Shown here in pieces: positions 8,085 through 16,964 of a DNA stretch of 47,903 bases; position 1 is the stretch's first letter; each line of letters starts with the position of its first letter. Source of the DNA: Thermoleophilia bacterium (lineage in GTDB: Bacteria; Actinomycetota; Thermoleophilia; Gaiellales; Gaiellaceae); NCBI GenBank assembly GCA_016844515.1, contig JAERMP010000001.1, forward strand, positions 1-47,903. The letters are read 5' to 3'. The notes below the pieces were generated by a model. The model saw only the letters and a list, made by a program, of their open reading frames with translations. It ran no database searches and was not told the DNA's origin. The position numbers were made by a program, and so were the translations under genes.

Positions 8085-8468
8085 ATGGAATCGGCGCCGC
8101 GCTCAACTGACTTCGTCGCGCTCGGCCACCCCGGCTCGGAGCACTACGCGGGGTTGGAGACGTTCGCCAACCCGGGCGTCTCGCAGGTGGAGATGACGAG
8201 CGATGAGCTAACGGCCGTCTGCCCCGTCACGGGCCAACCCGACCTCTACGTCGCGACCATCGAGTACTGGCCGCGGGCCCTCTGCATCGAGTCGAAGTCG
8301 CTCAAGCTCTACCTGAGCCGATTCCGCAACGAAGCGCACTTTTGCGAGGCACTCGCGGTCAAGATCCGAGACGATGTCGGCAAGGTGCTCGACCTTCCGC
8401 CGGACAAGGTGCGGGTGACGCTCGAGCAGAAGGCCCGCGGCGGCATCACGATCACCGCGACGTCGTAG
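8085..8468 (+). CDS. queF: NADPH-dependent 7-cyano-7-deazaguanine reductase (QueF, short type)
   Basis: 127 residues from ATG 8085; an upstream in-frame GTG at 8049 would overlap the divergent gene and adds no family sequence. QueF reduces preQ0 (7-cyano-7-deazaguanine) to preQ1 in queuosine synthesis, in the cytosol. Family motifs are clear: TAVCPVTGQPDLYVATIEY with the catalytic Cys that forms the thioimide and the nearby Asp proton donor, ESKSLKLYLSRFRNEAHFCE (the QueF signature for NADPH binding), and the C-terminal ARGGITI. Length fits the unimodular B. subtilis-type enzyme. No queC, queD, queE or tgt is in the window, so it is an orphan here. It sits between two tRNA-Asp fragments. Confidence 0.92.
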   Translation: MESAPRSTDFVALGHPGSEHYAGLETFANPGVSQVEMTSDELTAVCPVTGQPDLYVATIEYWPRALCIESKSLKLYLSRFRNEAHFCEALAVKIRDDVGKVLDLPPDKVRVTLEQKARGGITITATS

Positions 8469-8578
8469 TCCGTCGCCTCAGGACCGGCGCGATCGGCCTG
8501 AACGACGCCTCGGCAGACCTGGGGCGCGCCCTCCGGCGACGATATCCTCCGGCAGCACTTCGTCAACCTCAGACCACG

Positions 8579-8998
8579 ATGCCGCGCGCCCCGGTGCCAC
8601 CCGATGTCGACGAGTTCCTGCGGCGGCCGAATCCGGCCATCGTCGCGTCTCTGCGGCGGGACGGCTCGCCGCACACGGTCGCGACTTGGTACGCCTGGGA
8701 GGAAAACCGCGTCTTGCTGAACATGGACGAGAGCCGGCTGCGGCTGCGCTTCATGCGCCGCGATCCGCGCGTTGCGTTGACCGTGCTCGACCACGAGAAT
8801 TGGGGCCGCCACGTCAGCCTTCTTGGACGCATCGCGAGGATCGATGAGGACGTCGACCTGCGCGACATCGATCGCCTCGCCCTCCGCTACACGGGTGAGC
8901 CGTTCCGGACGCGCGACCGGAGCCGCTTCAGCGCCTGGATGGAGGTCGAGGCCTGGCACGGGTGGGTCGGCTCGCACCCCTGGCCGGCGCGCTCGTAG
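8579..8998 (+). CDS. PPOX-class F420-dependent oxidoreductase (pyridoxamine 5'-phosphate oxidase-like fold)
   Basis: 139 residues from ATG 8579. This is a split-barrel flavin/F420-binding protein: NPAIVASLRRDGSPHTVATW is the canonical first strand pair, VLLNMDESRLRLRFMRRDPRVALTVLD the dimer and cofactor region, and VSLLGRIARIDEDVDLRDID the family's third strand. In actinobacteria this subgroup usually binds deazaflavin F420 and reduces small substrates, or binds FMN; which one applies cannot be decided by eye. It lies about 110 bases downstream of queF on the same strand and is followed by a tRNA-Asp fragment. Confidence 0.82.
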   Translation: MPRAPVPPDVDEFLRRPNPAIVASLRRDGSPHTVATWYAWEENRVLLNMDESRLRLRFMRRDPRVALTVLDHENWGRHVSLLGRIARIDEDVDLRDIDRLALRYTGEPFRTRDRSRFSAWMEVEAWHGWVGSHPWPARS

Positions 8999-9263
8999 CA
9001 CCGAGGTCGGCGTCAGCGCGGCGGCGCGTCGCGGCTCGAGGTCGCACCGTAGGAGCGAAACGCCGCGGAAGAAGCCGGCCGAACCTCTGCGGATGTCCGT
9101 CGAGACGACAGGTACCACGTCCCCGTACGGTGGCCCACTCGTGGCCCGAACGCCGGTGAGGCGATCGACGAAGCCAGGCGGAATGGAAGGCACCTGAGCG
9201 CGATACGGCCTGCAAATAGAGATGTTCGTAGCGACTCGTCGCCGAACGTCGCCGACCTGAACT
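8999..9263 (+). other. Intergenic region with TGGCCC direct repeat and CCTGCAAAT word
   Basis: No gene is supported. GTGGCCCACTCGTGGCCC starts at 9130 (TGGCCC words one helical turn apart) and CCTGCAAATAGA starts at 9209. Both words also occur by the intact tRNA and by fragment copy 1, and both precede fragment copy 2 at 9264. Confidence 0.5.
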
Positions 9264-9313
9264 GGCCTGTCACGCCGGAGGTCGCGGGTTCGAGTCCCGT
9301 CGCTCCCGTCTTT
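9264..9313 (+). repeat. tRNA-Asp 3'-half fragment, copy 2 (putative att remnant)
   Basis: Fifty bases are identical to 2023-2072, covering GGCCTGTCAC to the CTTT after the tRNA. It is the longest of the partial copies and therefore probably the youngest or best preserved. The 5' anticodon-stem strand CCGGC is incomplete and no D-arm is present. The convergent paaK gene ends 12 bases beyond it. Confidence 0.9.
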
Positions 9314-9324
9314 CGAACGTCTTG

Positions 9325-10668
9325 CTAGACGAGCTGCCGGCGGTCGACGACGCGCTGCAGCTTCCCGCCTTCCGAGCGTGGCACGGTTCCCGGTCCCATG
9401 AGGGTCACGCTCATGGTGCAGCCGAGCGTGCCCTTGATCAGGGACGAGATGCGGTCGCGGAGCTCACGCAGGACCTCGTCGGCCTCGACCACCTCCCCGG
9501 ACAGGAGCTCCGCGCCGACAGAGCTAAAGAAGCCCGGCGTCACCTCCGTTTGCACCTCGATCTCGTCGAGGGTCGCCTCCCGCGTCACCACGAGTCGGTA
9601 GTGGGCCGTGAGCTCGGGAACACGCCCCAGCACCTCCTCCACCTGGGTCGGATAGAGGTTGACCCCGCGGACGATGAGCATGTCGTCGGCGCGCCCTCGA
9701 ATCGGACTCATGCGGACGAGCGTGCGCCCACAGGAGCAGGGCTCCCGCGTGAGGCTCGCGATATCTCCGGTCCAGTACCGCAGAAGCGGCAGCGCCTGCT
9801 TGGTGAGCGTCGTGAAGACGAGGACGCCTTCCTCGCCCTCCGGGAGAGGATCGCCTGACTCTCGGTCGACGATCTCGGGAAGGAAGTGATCTTCCTGCAC
9901 GTGCAGGCCGTCCCGCGCCTCGGCGCACTCGCCGGAGACACCTGGGCCGATGATCTCCGAGAGGCCGAAGAGATTCGTGCTGCGCACGCCGAGCAACGTG
10001 TCGATCTCGGCCCGCATCGTCTCGGTCCAGGGCTCGGCCCCCAGCAGCGCGATCTCGAGGCTGATCTCATGCGGCTGCACGCCGCGTTCCCGGAACGCAT
10101 GGGCCAGCGTCAGCGCGTAGCTCGGCGTACATGCGATCACCTGCGGGCGGAGGTCCGCGATCAGCGTCAGCTGTCGCTCGGTCATGCCTCCCGAGACCGG
10201 GACGACGTTCAGCCCCAGACGCTCCCCTCCGTCGTGAAGGCCGAGGCCGCCCGTGAAGAGGCCGTAGCCGTACGCGTTGTGGAGCATCATCCCAGGCTCC
10301 GCGCCCGCCATCGCAAGACAACGCGCGTTCACGCGGGCGAAGACGTCGAGGTCGGTTCGCGTGTACGCGACGACGGTCATCTTCCCCGTCGTGCCCGAGG
10401 AAGCGTGAATGCGCGCAACCTCTTCGATGGGAACCGCGAGTAGGTGGAGCGGATAGTGGTCGCGCAGGTCGTCTTTGCGCGTGAATGGAAGCCTCTCCAG
10501 GTCGTCGAGCGATCGGACGTCCATCGGGCCCACGCCGGCCTCGTCGAGTTTGTGCCGGTAGAACGGAACACGCTCGTGCAGGTAGGAGATGAGCTCCCGG
10601 AGCCGCTCGGTCTGAAGCGTGCCCAGCTCCTCCCGGGGCATGGTCTCGAGCTCGGGCTCGAGGATCAT
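9325..10668 (-). CDS. paaK: Phenylacetate-CoA ligase (PaaK family)
   Basis: 447 residues, the usual PaaK length. The enzyme activates an arylacetic acid with ATP and CoA in the cytosol. Visible motifs are the P-loop HASSGTTGKMTVVAYT, LFGLSEIIGPGVSGEC, the RYWTGDIASLTREPCSCGRTLVRM stretch with the paired Cys typical of PaaK, and GRADDMLIVRGVNLYPTQVEEVL at the C-terminal hinge. It is the last gene of the operon that starts with the amide importer, 27 bases after the preceding CoA ligase. No other paa genes (ring epoxidase PaaABCE) are nearby, so the substrate may be another aryl or small acid released by the amidase. Confidence 0.88.
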   Translation of the reverse strand: MILEPELETMPREELGTLQTERLRELISYLHERVPFYRHKLDEAGVGPMDVRSLDDLERLPFTRKDDLRDHYPLHLLAVPIEEVARIHASSGTTGKMTVVAYTRTDLDVFARVNARCLAMAGAEPGMMLHNAYGYGLFTGGLGLHDGGERLGLNVVPVSGGMTERQLTLIADLRPQVIACTPSYALTLAHAFRERGVQPHEISLEIALLGAEPWTETMRAEIDTLLGVRSTNLFGLSEIIGPGVSGECAEARDGLHVQEDHFLPEIVDRESGDPLPEGEEGVLVFTTLTKQALPLLRYWTGDIASLTREPCSCGRTLVRMSPIRGRADDMLIVRGVNLYPTQVEEVLGRVPELTAHYRLVVTREATLDEIEVQTEVTPGFFSSVGAELLSGEVVEADEVLRELRDRISSLIKGTLGCTMSVTLMGPGTVPRSEGGKLQRVVDRRQLV

Positions 10669-10695
10669 GGTCCGCCGCGGAGGTTGAAGTCCACC

Positions 10696-12291
10696 TCAGG
10701 CCGTCTCGACTCGACCGCGCTCTTCCTCGAGCTTCCGGAGCTCGACCCGCCGGATCTTGCCGCTGCGCGTCTTCGGCAACGACTCGACGAACTCGATCTC
10801 GCGCGGGTACTTGTAGGGCGCCGTTACGCGCTTCGCGTGCTCCTGCAGCTCCCGGACGAGCGCGTCGTTTGCCTCATACCCCGGCCGCAGCACGACAAAC
10901 GCCTTGACGATCTGCCCGCGATCTGGGTCCGGCTTGCCGATGACAGCGCTCTCGGCGACCGCAGCGTGCTCGAGGAGCGCGCTCTCCACCTCGAACGGCC
11001 CAATCCGGTAGGCGGCCGACAGGATGACGTCGTCGGCGCGGCCTGTGAACCACAGGTAGCCGTCCTCGTCGCAGGTGGCCCGGTCGCCCGTGACGTACCA
11101 GTCGCCGCGGAACACCGCCGCTGTCTCCTCGGGCGCGTTCCAATACGAGGAGAAGAGAGTTGGTGGACGGCCCCTGAGAGCGATGTCGCCCTCCTTGCCG
11201 GGAGGCAGCTCGTTCCCTTCCTCGTCAATCACCGCCACGTCGTGGCCGGGCGAGGGAACCCCCATTGACCCGGGCCGGATCTCCATCCCGGGGAAGTTCC
11301 CGACGAGCAGCGTGTTCTCCGTCTGCCCGTACCCGTCGTAGATGGTGAGCCCGAACGCGTCGCGGAAGGTCTTGATCACCTCCGGGTTCAGCGGCTCCCC
11401 GGCGGAGACGGCATGGCGGATACCGGAGAGGTCGAAGCGGTCGAGGCCCTCGATCTTCGCCATCAGCCGATACTCGGTCGGCGCCTGGCAGAGCACATCG
11501 ACCCCAAGGCGCGCCAGCAGCTCGAAGCGCTCGACCGGGTCGAAGCCGCCCTCGTGCAGGACGATCGCAGAGCCGCAGCTCCAGGGGCCGAGCAGGACGT
11601 TCCAGATCGACTTCGCCCAGCCGGGGCCGGCGGTGCACCAGACGAGCTCGCCTGGCCGCGCGTCGAGCCAGCGCTGCGCCTGCATGCGCTTCGCGAAGCA
11701 CCAGCCGTGCGTGTGCACGACGCCCTTCGGCTCCTTCGTCGTGCCGGACGTGTAGAGGATGAACGCGGGCTCGTCGGCGAACGTGTCCTCCCCCCTGGCC
11801 GAGTCGGGCTCGGCTTCGAGCTGCGTGTGCGCGTCGTCGAGGAAGAGGACGGCCGGCTGCTCGGCGAGGAACTCTCCGATCAGCTTCACCTCTTCCTCGG
11901 CCGATCGCTCGGCCACGAGCAGCTTCGTGCCCGAGTGACCGGAGCGAAACGCGAGGTCACGCCCGCGCAGCATCTCGGAGCAGGGGATCGTGACCACGCC
12001 CGCCTTGAGGGCGCCGAGCAGGATCGCATGCCAGTCGAGCGTCTTACCCACGAGCGCCATCAGCCGGTCGCCGCGCTCAAGCCCTTGGCGGCGCAGAAGA
12101 TTCGCCCAGCGATTGCTGCGAACGGCGAGCTCGGCGAACGAGGCGCGCTCGATCCCGCCCTCGCGGTCGACGAAGACGATCGCGGCGCCGTCCAGGCGCT
12201 CCACGACATCGGCGGTGAAGTTGAAACGCTCGGGAACCTGCCAGACGCCGTCGACGACTGCGGGTGCGGGCTCGATCATCTCCTTGCTCAT
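10696..12291 (-). CDS. AMP-forming acyl-CoA synthetase (acetyl/medium-chain type)
   Basis: 531 residues of the ANL superfamily. Motifs: ILYTSGTTKEPKGVVHTHG (P-loop), WCTAGPGWAKSIWNVLLGPW, the adenine-binding YDGYGQTENT, the hinge LWFTGRADDVILSAAYRIGP, and the catalytic C-terminal Lys in PKTRSGKIRRVELR. The W-rich central part resembles acetyl-CoA or medium-chain acyl-CoA synthetases more than long-chain FadD. It makes acyl-CoA through an acyl-AMP intermediate. ATG 12291 has a textbook AGGAGG five bases upstream and follows the previous stop by nine bases. The operon carries three unlike CoA ligases in a row, suggesting a range of acids produced by the amidase. Confidence 0.88.
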   Translation of the reverse strand: MSKEMIEPAPAVVDGVWQVPERFNFTADVVERLDGAAIVFVDREGGIERASFAELAVRSNRWANLLRRQGLERGDRLMALVGKTLDWHAILLGALKAGVVTIPCSEMLRGRDLAFRSGHSGTKLLVAERSAEEEVKLIGEFLAEQPAVLFLDDAHTQLEAEPDSARGEDTFADEPAFILYTSGTTKEPKGVVHTHGWCFAKRMQAQRWLDARPGELVWCTAGPGWAKSIWNVLLGPWSCGSAIVLHEGGFDPVERFELLARLGVDVLCQAPTEYRLMAKIEGLDRFDLSGIRHAVSAGEPLNPEVIKTFRDAFGLTIYDGYGQTENTLLVGNFPGMEIRPGSMGVPSPGHDVAVIDEEGNELPPGKEGDIALRGRPPTLFSSYWNAPEETAAVFRGDWYVTGDRATCDEDGYLWFTGRADDVILSAAYRIGPFEVESALLEHAAVAESAVIGKPDPDRGQIVKAFVVLRPGYEANDALVRELQEHAKRVTAPYKYPREIEFVESLPKTRSGKIRRVELRKLEEERGRVETA

Positions 12292-12300
12292 GAGGACCTC

Positions 12301-13941
12301 CTAGGCTGTCCGTGTCGCGGCCGCGGCGTGCAGCTCGCGTTCCTCGATCTCGGTCTCCTGCATGCGAAACTTCTGCACCTTCCCCGTCACCGTGAGCGGG
12401 AAGGCGTCGACGAAGCGGACGTAGCGCGGGATCTTCGGCCGCGCGATGCTCCCGGCGCAGAACTCCTTCAGGCCGTCCTCGTCGAGCGTCGCGCCGTCCT
12501 TGAGGATCACCCATACGCAGACCTCCTCGCCTAACCGCTCGTCCGGAACGCCGAACGCCTGCACGTCGGCGATCTCCGGGTGCGTGTAGAGGAACTCCTC
12601 GATCTCGCGCGGGTAGATGTTCTGGCCGCCACGGATGACCATGTCCTTGATACGGCCGACGATGTTGACGTATCCATCGTCGTCCATCTCCGCCAGGTCG
12701 CCCGTGTGCATCCAGCGCGCCGCGTCGATCGCCTCGCGCGTCGCCTCCTCGTTCTCCCAGTAGCCGAGCATCACCGAGTAGCCGCGAGTGCAGAGCTCGC
12801 CGCGCTCGCCGCGCCGCACCGTCCGCCCGTCGGCGATATCGACGACCTTGATCTCGACGTGCGGGTGCGCCTGCCCCACGGTACCGACCTGCTTCTCGAG
12901 CGGGCTCCCGCGCCTGGTCTGGGTGGAGACGGGAGACGTCTCGGTCATCCCGTAGCAGATCGTCATCTGGTCGATGTGCATGTCGGTCTTGACCCGCGTC
13001 ATGACCTCGATCGGGCAGGGCGAGCCGGCCATGATCCCCGTGCGCAGGCTCGAGAAGTCGAAGTCGGCGAAGTCGGGCACATTCAGCTCCGCGATGAACA
13101 TCGTCGGGACGCCGTAGAGCGAGGTGCAGCGCTCGCCCGTGACCGCCTCGAGCACGGCCTGCGGCTCGAACGCCTCGCTCGCGATGACGATGCATGCGCC
13201 GTGGGTGACGATCGCGAGGTTGCCGAGCACCATCCCGAAGCAGTGGTAGAAGGGCACAGGGATGCAGACCCGGTCGGCCTCGGTGTAGCCGAGAGTCTCG
13301 CCGACGAAGAAGCCGTTGTTGAGGATGTTGTGGTGCGAGAGCGTCGCACCCTTGGGGAACCCTGTCGTCCCAGACGTGTACTGGATGTTGATCGGCTGGT
13401 CGAAGTCGAGCTCGGCCGCGCGGGCGGCGAGGGCGTCTGCGGGGACGGTGTCACCCCGTTCGAGCCACGCGTCCCAATCTCGGCCGAGCACGACGCGCTC
13501 GCGGAGCGCAGGCGCATCCGCGCCGGCGAGGATCTCGGGGTAGTCGGCGCCCTTGTACCCCTGGGCGAGGACGAGGAGGGTGCATCCCGACTGGCGCAGC
13601 GCGTACTCGAGCTCGTGCGAGCGATAGTCGGGATTGAGGTTGACGAGGATGGCCCCGATCCTTGCCGTCGCGAACTGGACGACCACCCACTCGGCGGTAT
13701 TCGGCGACCAGATTCCGACCCGGTCGCCCCGGTCTACGCCGGAGGCGAGGAGCGCCCGCGCGCAGCGCTCGACCTGGGCGTCCAGCTCCGCGTAGGTCCA
13801 GCGGATGCGCTGGTGTCGCGAGACGAGCGCTTCGCGGTCGCCGTGTCGGGCGACGGCGTCGCTCCACATCTCGCCTATCGTCTCGCCGCGTAGCGGGACC
13901 TCGGTCGTGCCGTGGGTATAGGACAGCGCACGTGCCGTCAT
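12301..13941 (-). CDS. AMP-forming fatty-acid/acyl-CoA ligase (FadD-like)
   Basis: 546 residues of the ANL superfamily. Motifs: [35 protein letters not shown], the [20 protein letters not shown] hinge, [20 protein letters not shown] and the catalytic Lys in [13 protein letters not shown]. Overall it resembles the actinobacterial FadD35 / medium-chain ligase group. It is translationally coupled to the dehalogenase: its ATG overlaps that gene's stop (ATGA at 13938-13941). Together with the neighbouring ligases it probably feeds CoA esters into beta-oxidation. The exact chain length or aryl preference is not readable. Confidence 0.88.
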   Translation of the reverse strand: MTARALSYTHGTTEVPLRGETIGEMWSDAVARHGDREALVSRHQRIRWTYAELDAQVERCARALLASGVDRGDRVGIWSPNTAEWVVVQFATARIGAILVNLNPDYRSHELEYALRQSGCTLLVLAQGYKGADYPEILAGADAPALRERVVLGRDWDAWLERGDTVPADALAARAAELDFDQPINIQYTSGTTGFPKGATLSHHNILNNGFFVGETLGYTEADRVCIPVPFYHCFGMVLGNLAIVTHGACIVIASEAFEPQAVLEAVTGERCTSLYGVPTMFIAELNVPDFADFDFSSLRTGIMAGSPCPIEVMTRVKTDMHIDQMTICYGMTETSPVSTQTRRGSPLEKQVGTVGQAHPHVEIKVVDIADGRTVRRGERGELCTRGYSVMLGYWENEEATREAIDAARWMHTGDLAEMDDDGYVNIVGRIKDMVIRGGQNIYPREIEEFLYTHPEIADVQAFGVPDERLGEEVCVWVILKDGATLDEDGLKEFCAGSIARPKIPRYVRFVDAFPLTVTGKVQKFRMQETEIEERELHAAAATRTA

Positions 13942-14660
13942 CGCACCACCTCCGTGGTGAGTACTGGCCGAACCGCGCCGGGAAGGTCGAGCAGCGTGGA
14001 GATCATGAGATCCGGCGAAACCGCAAAGGGGTACGTGAAGGACGGCCCTCGCTCGAGCTGGGCGACGCGCATCCCCGCCGCCTTGGCCCCCGCGGCGTCG
14101 AACGGGTTTGCGGAGACGAGCCAGAGCTCTCCGACGGGAGCCCCGACCCGGGTCGCCGCGCGGCGGTAGACGGACGGAACCGGCTTGAACGCCCGCACCT
14201 CGTCCGCGCTGATCAGGTGCTGGAAGCAGTCGCGGATGCCCGCAGCGCTCAGGAGCGACTCGAGCGCCCGGGGGCTCCCGTTCGAGAGCACGCCGAGGAC
14301 ATGGCCGGCGGCCGCGAGCGAGTCGAGGGCAGGCACGACGTCGTCGAACACGACCAACCGGTCGAGCCCCTCCAGCACCTCAAGTCGCTGGTCTTCGCTC
14401 GTGCGGAGACCCGCCTCGGCGAGCGCGACCTCGAGCGCGTACGCCGTGACCGCGTCGAAGTCCTCGTAGCTTCCCAACAGGGTGAGAAGCCACGAGATCT
14501 GCAGCTGGTGCTTCCGCCAGCTCCCCGCGAGCTGCTCCACATCGCCCGTGAGCGGAGCCACCGCGTCGGCCATCCCACGTGTGTCAGCCAGCGTCCCGTA
14601 GACGTCGAAGAGCAGCGCCGACGCGACCGGCGGCTCGCCGGTGAGCAGCCTGTTCTGCAT
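13938..14660 (-). CDS. Type II haloacid dehalogenase (HAD superfamily)
   Basis: 240 residues from ATG 14660, sharing one base with the amidase stop (TGATG). Motif order fits L-2-haloacid dehalogenases: the nucleophile Asp in [11 protein letters not shown], Ser-Asn in [12 protein letters not shown], Lys in [11 protein letters not shown], and the [15 protein letters not shown] stretch, which matches the catalytic Ser-Asn-Asp block of this subfamily (classically SSN-WDA-GA). These enzymes hydrolyse 2-haloacids to 2-hydroxyacids. Position directly after an amidase raises the possibility that haloamides are the pathway substrate; this is inference. A more general phosphatase role is possible but fits the final motif less well. 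Confidence 0.8.
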   Translation of the reverse strand: MQNRLLTGEPPVASALLFDVYGTLADTRGMADAVAPLTGDVEQLAGSWRKHQLQISWLLTLLGSYEDFDAVTAYALEVALAEAGLRTSEDQRLEVLEGLDRLVVFDDVVPALDSLAAAGHVLGVLSNGSPRALESLLSAAGIRDCFQHLISADEVRAFKPVPSVYRRAATRVGAPVGELWLVSANPFDAAGAKAAGMRVAQLERGPSFTYPFAVSPDLMISTLLDLPGAVRPVLTTEVVR

Positions 14661-16210
14661 CAACTCGTCATGCCCGCCGCCACCTGAGCCGCCCGGCCCA
14701 CCGGGGGAGCGATGCTGGTCTCGCAGGCGCGCGCGAAGCGCAGTAGGAGAGCGTCCGCGAACTGAGCGCCGACGGCCATCAGCCCCACGGGCAGGCCCTC
14801 GGACATCGCACACGGGATCGACACCGCCGGGTGACCCGTAACGTCGAACGGGCAGGTGTTCCCGATCATCTCCAGCGCCCGGGTGACGATCTCTTCCTTC
14901 GAGGCGTCAGGACCCGGGAGCACAGTCGCCTTCATCGGCGTCGTCGGCATGACGAGCACGTCGTACTGGGAGAGCGCGTCGTCGTAGGCGCCGCTCAACT
15001 GGCTGGCGAGGTTCTGTGCCTTCGCGTAGTAGTGGCCGCCGTACTGCGTCTGCATGTACTCGCCGAGCAGCGTCACGAGCTTCACGGTGACCGAGAAGTT
15101 GTTCGAGTTGCGCAGACGGCCGCGGTGGTAGGCGTCCATCAGGCTCGTGTTGTAGAAGCCCTTCGCGTTCGTCCCGCCTCCGTTGCCGCGGACCATCAGG
15201 GCGAGTGGCCCTTCGATCCCGATTCCCGTCCAGACATGACCGCCGTCCGCGTGCCACGGGATGGAGACGGTCTCCACGGTGGCGCCCAGCTCCCGGAGCT
15301 GCTCGGCGGCAGCGCGCACGCACTCGTCTACGTCGGCCTCGGAGTTCGGATGGCCGAAGCCCTCCTCGACGACGCCAACCCTGAGCCCGTCTACGCCGTC
15401 CTCGAGCCCGGTCGAGTAGTCGTCGACACGGATGTCCACCTGTCTGGGATCGAGGCCGTCCCGCCCGGCGATCACGTCGAGCAGTAGCGCCAGATCGGAG
15501 ACCGTGGCGGCGATCGGGCCGAGGTGGTCGAGCGTCAGCTCGATCGGGAAAGCGCCCGTGTACGGGACGAGGCCGTAGGTGGGCTTGATCCCGTAGCTCC
15601 CGCTATACGAGCTCGGCAGCCGCACCGAGCCGCCCTGATCACCTCCGATCGCCATGTCGCACTCCCCGGCGACGCAGAGAGCGGCGCTGCCGCTCGACGA
15701 CCCTCCCGCGGAACGCGTGGGGTCGTACGGGTTCAGCACAGGGCCGGTGTCGGACGTGTGGCTGCCGCCCGAGAAGCACAGGTGCTCGCAGACCGTCTTG
15801 CCCACGATCTCGCCACCGGCCTCGAGCACGCGTGTCACCACGGTCGCGTCGATGTCGGGGACGTAGCCCTCGAGCACGGAGGAGCCGTTCATCATCGGCA
15901 CGCCCGCCACGCAGACGTTGTCCTTGATCCCGACGCGCTTTCCGGCGAGTTTCCCGTCCTCCGCGCCCTTGATGGAGCAGCGCCAGTACCAGGCATTCAG
16001 GGGGTTGTCCTCCGGCTTCGGGCGGTGGCCGGCGTCTCGCGGGAACTTCACTTCGGGCTTCGACTCCGGCAGCTCGTCGAGCCGGGCGTAGGAGGCGAGC
16101 ACGCCTCCCATCAGATCCCGGTACTCGGAGAGCTCCTCGGCGGAGAGATCGAGCCGGTACGACGCAGCGATCTCCTTGAGGGTCTCATCGCTTGGGGGCT
16201 GGACTGGCAT
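14660..16210 (-). CDS. Amidase (amidase-signature family, nitrile-hydratase-associated type)
   Basis: 516 residues from ATG 16210, preceded by AGGAGG at five bases; a longer upstream frame is a shadow of the ATPase gene. The Ser-cisSer-Lys machinery is visible: Lys in GKRVGIKDNVCVAG, the Gly-Ser-rich SAGGSSSGSAALCVAG, and the nucleophile Ser in GGDQGGSVRLPSSYSG. The stretches GLVPYTGAFPIELTLDHLGP and NTCPFDVTGHPAVSIP closely recall Rhodococcus enantioselective amidases that act with nitrile hydratase. It hydrolyses an amide to acid and ammonia in the cytosol. It follows the amide importer by 55 bases and is coupled to the dehalogenase, so it is probably the first catabolic step. Confidence 0.9.
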   Translation of the reverse strand: MPVQPPSDETLKEIAASYRLDLSAEELSEYRDLMGGVLASYARLDELPESKPEVKFPRDAGHRPKPEDNPLNAWYWRCSIKGAEDGKLAGKRVGIKDNVCVAGVPMMNGSSVLEGYVPDIDATVVTRVLEAGGEIVGKTVCEHLCFSGGSHTSDTGPVLNPYDPTRSAGGSSSGSAALCVAGECDMAIGGDQGGSVRLPSSYSGSYGIKPTYGLVPYTGAFPIELTLDHLGPIAATVSDLALLLDVIAGRDGLDPRQVDIRVDDYSTGLEDGVDGLRVGVVEEGFGHPNSEADVDECVRAAAEQLRELGATVETVSIPWHADGGHVWTGIGIEGPLALMVRGNGGGTNAKGFYNTSLMDAYHRGRLRNSNNFSVTVKLVTLLGEYMQTQYGGHYYAKAQNLASQLSGAYDDALSQYDVLVMPTTPMKATVLPGPDASKEEIVTRALEMIGNTCPFDVTGHPAVSIPCAMSEGLPVGLMAVGAQFADALLLRFARACETSIAPPVGRAAQVAAGMTS

Positions 16211-16265
16211 GTTGACCTCCTGTCGTGGAATCCTGGGACCGGCTGGCGAAGCGAGGCATCCTCGT

Positions 16266-16964
16266 TCACCCTCCGATGTACTCGTGCTGCAGGAGCGGGT
16301 CCTCGAGCAGCTCGCTCGGCGCGAGCTCTCGCCTGACCCTGCCGACGTCGACGATGTAGGCGCGCTCGGCAAGCTCGGCCGCAAAGTCGAGGTTCTGTTC
16401 GACGAGCAGGACCGAGACGCCCCGGCCTGCGATCTCGGTGATCCGCTCGGCGAGCATGTCGAGAATCGAGGGCTGTAGACCTTCCGAGGGCTCGTCGAGC
16501 AGAAGCACCTTCGGGCGTCCGATCATGGCCCGCGCGAGAGCAAGGAGTTGTTGCTCACCGCCCGAGAGGCTCCCACCATTGCGATCGAGCCTGAGCTCGA
16601 GGCCCGGGAACTGCGCCAGCACCTCGTCGACGCGCTCCCTGGCGTCGAGCCCGTTGGCGTAGGCGGATACGAGGAGGTTCTCGTGCGCGGTGAGGCGCGG
16701 GAAGATGTCGCGACCCTGCGGCACGTAACCGAGCCCCATCCTTGCCCGCCGGTGGACCGGAATCCGTGCAAGGTCCTTGCCGAGCAGCTCGATCGTCCCG
16801 CTCTTCATGGATACAAGCCCCATGATCGCGCGCAGCAGGGTCGTCTTCCCGACGCCGTTACGGCCGAGCACGGCGACGACCTCGCCTTCCCCCAGATCCA
16901 GGTCGACACCCTGAAGGATCGAGCTTCCTCCGTAGCCCGCCCACACCTCACGCAGACTCAGCAC
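16266..16964 (-). CDS. Urea/short-chain amide ABC transporter ATP-binding protein (UrtE/LivF-like)
   Basis: 232 residues from GTG 16964 with GGAGGAG upstream. Complete nucleotide-binding domain: Walker A LGRNGVGKTTLL, Q-loop YVPQGRDIFPRLT, signature LSGGEQQLLALARAM, Walker B VLLLDEPSEGLQP, and His-type switch replaced by the VLLVEQNLDFA end typical of the LivF/UrtE branch. The phrase ILQGVDLDLGEGEVVAVLGR matches UrtE-type proteins. It overlaps the preceding permease-ATPase gene by 17 bases. It energises import together with the ATPase domain of the fusion protein. Confidence 0.88.
   Translation of the reverse strand: MLSLREVWAGYGGSSILQGVDLDLGEGEVVAVLGRNGVGKTTLLRAIMGLVSMKSGTIELLGKDLARIPVHRRARMGLGYVPQGRDIFPRLTAHENLLVSAYANGLDARERVDEVLAQFPGLELRLDRNGGSLSGGEQQLLALARAMIGRPKVLLLDEPSEGLQPSILDMLAERITEIAGRGVSVLLVEQNLDFAAELAERAYIVDVGRVRRELAPSELLEDPLLQHEYIGG

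Noticed and set aside
7500..9313. Fragments 1 and 2 as functional tRNAs
   Set aside because: Both lack the D-arm and the 5' acceptor strand, so no cloverleaf can form.
9325..10668. A phenylacetate degradation (paa) cluster
   Set aside because: Only the CoA ligase is present; no ring epoxidase, isomerase or beta-oxidation genes of the paa pathway are in the window.
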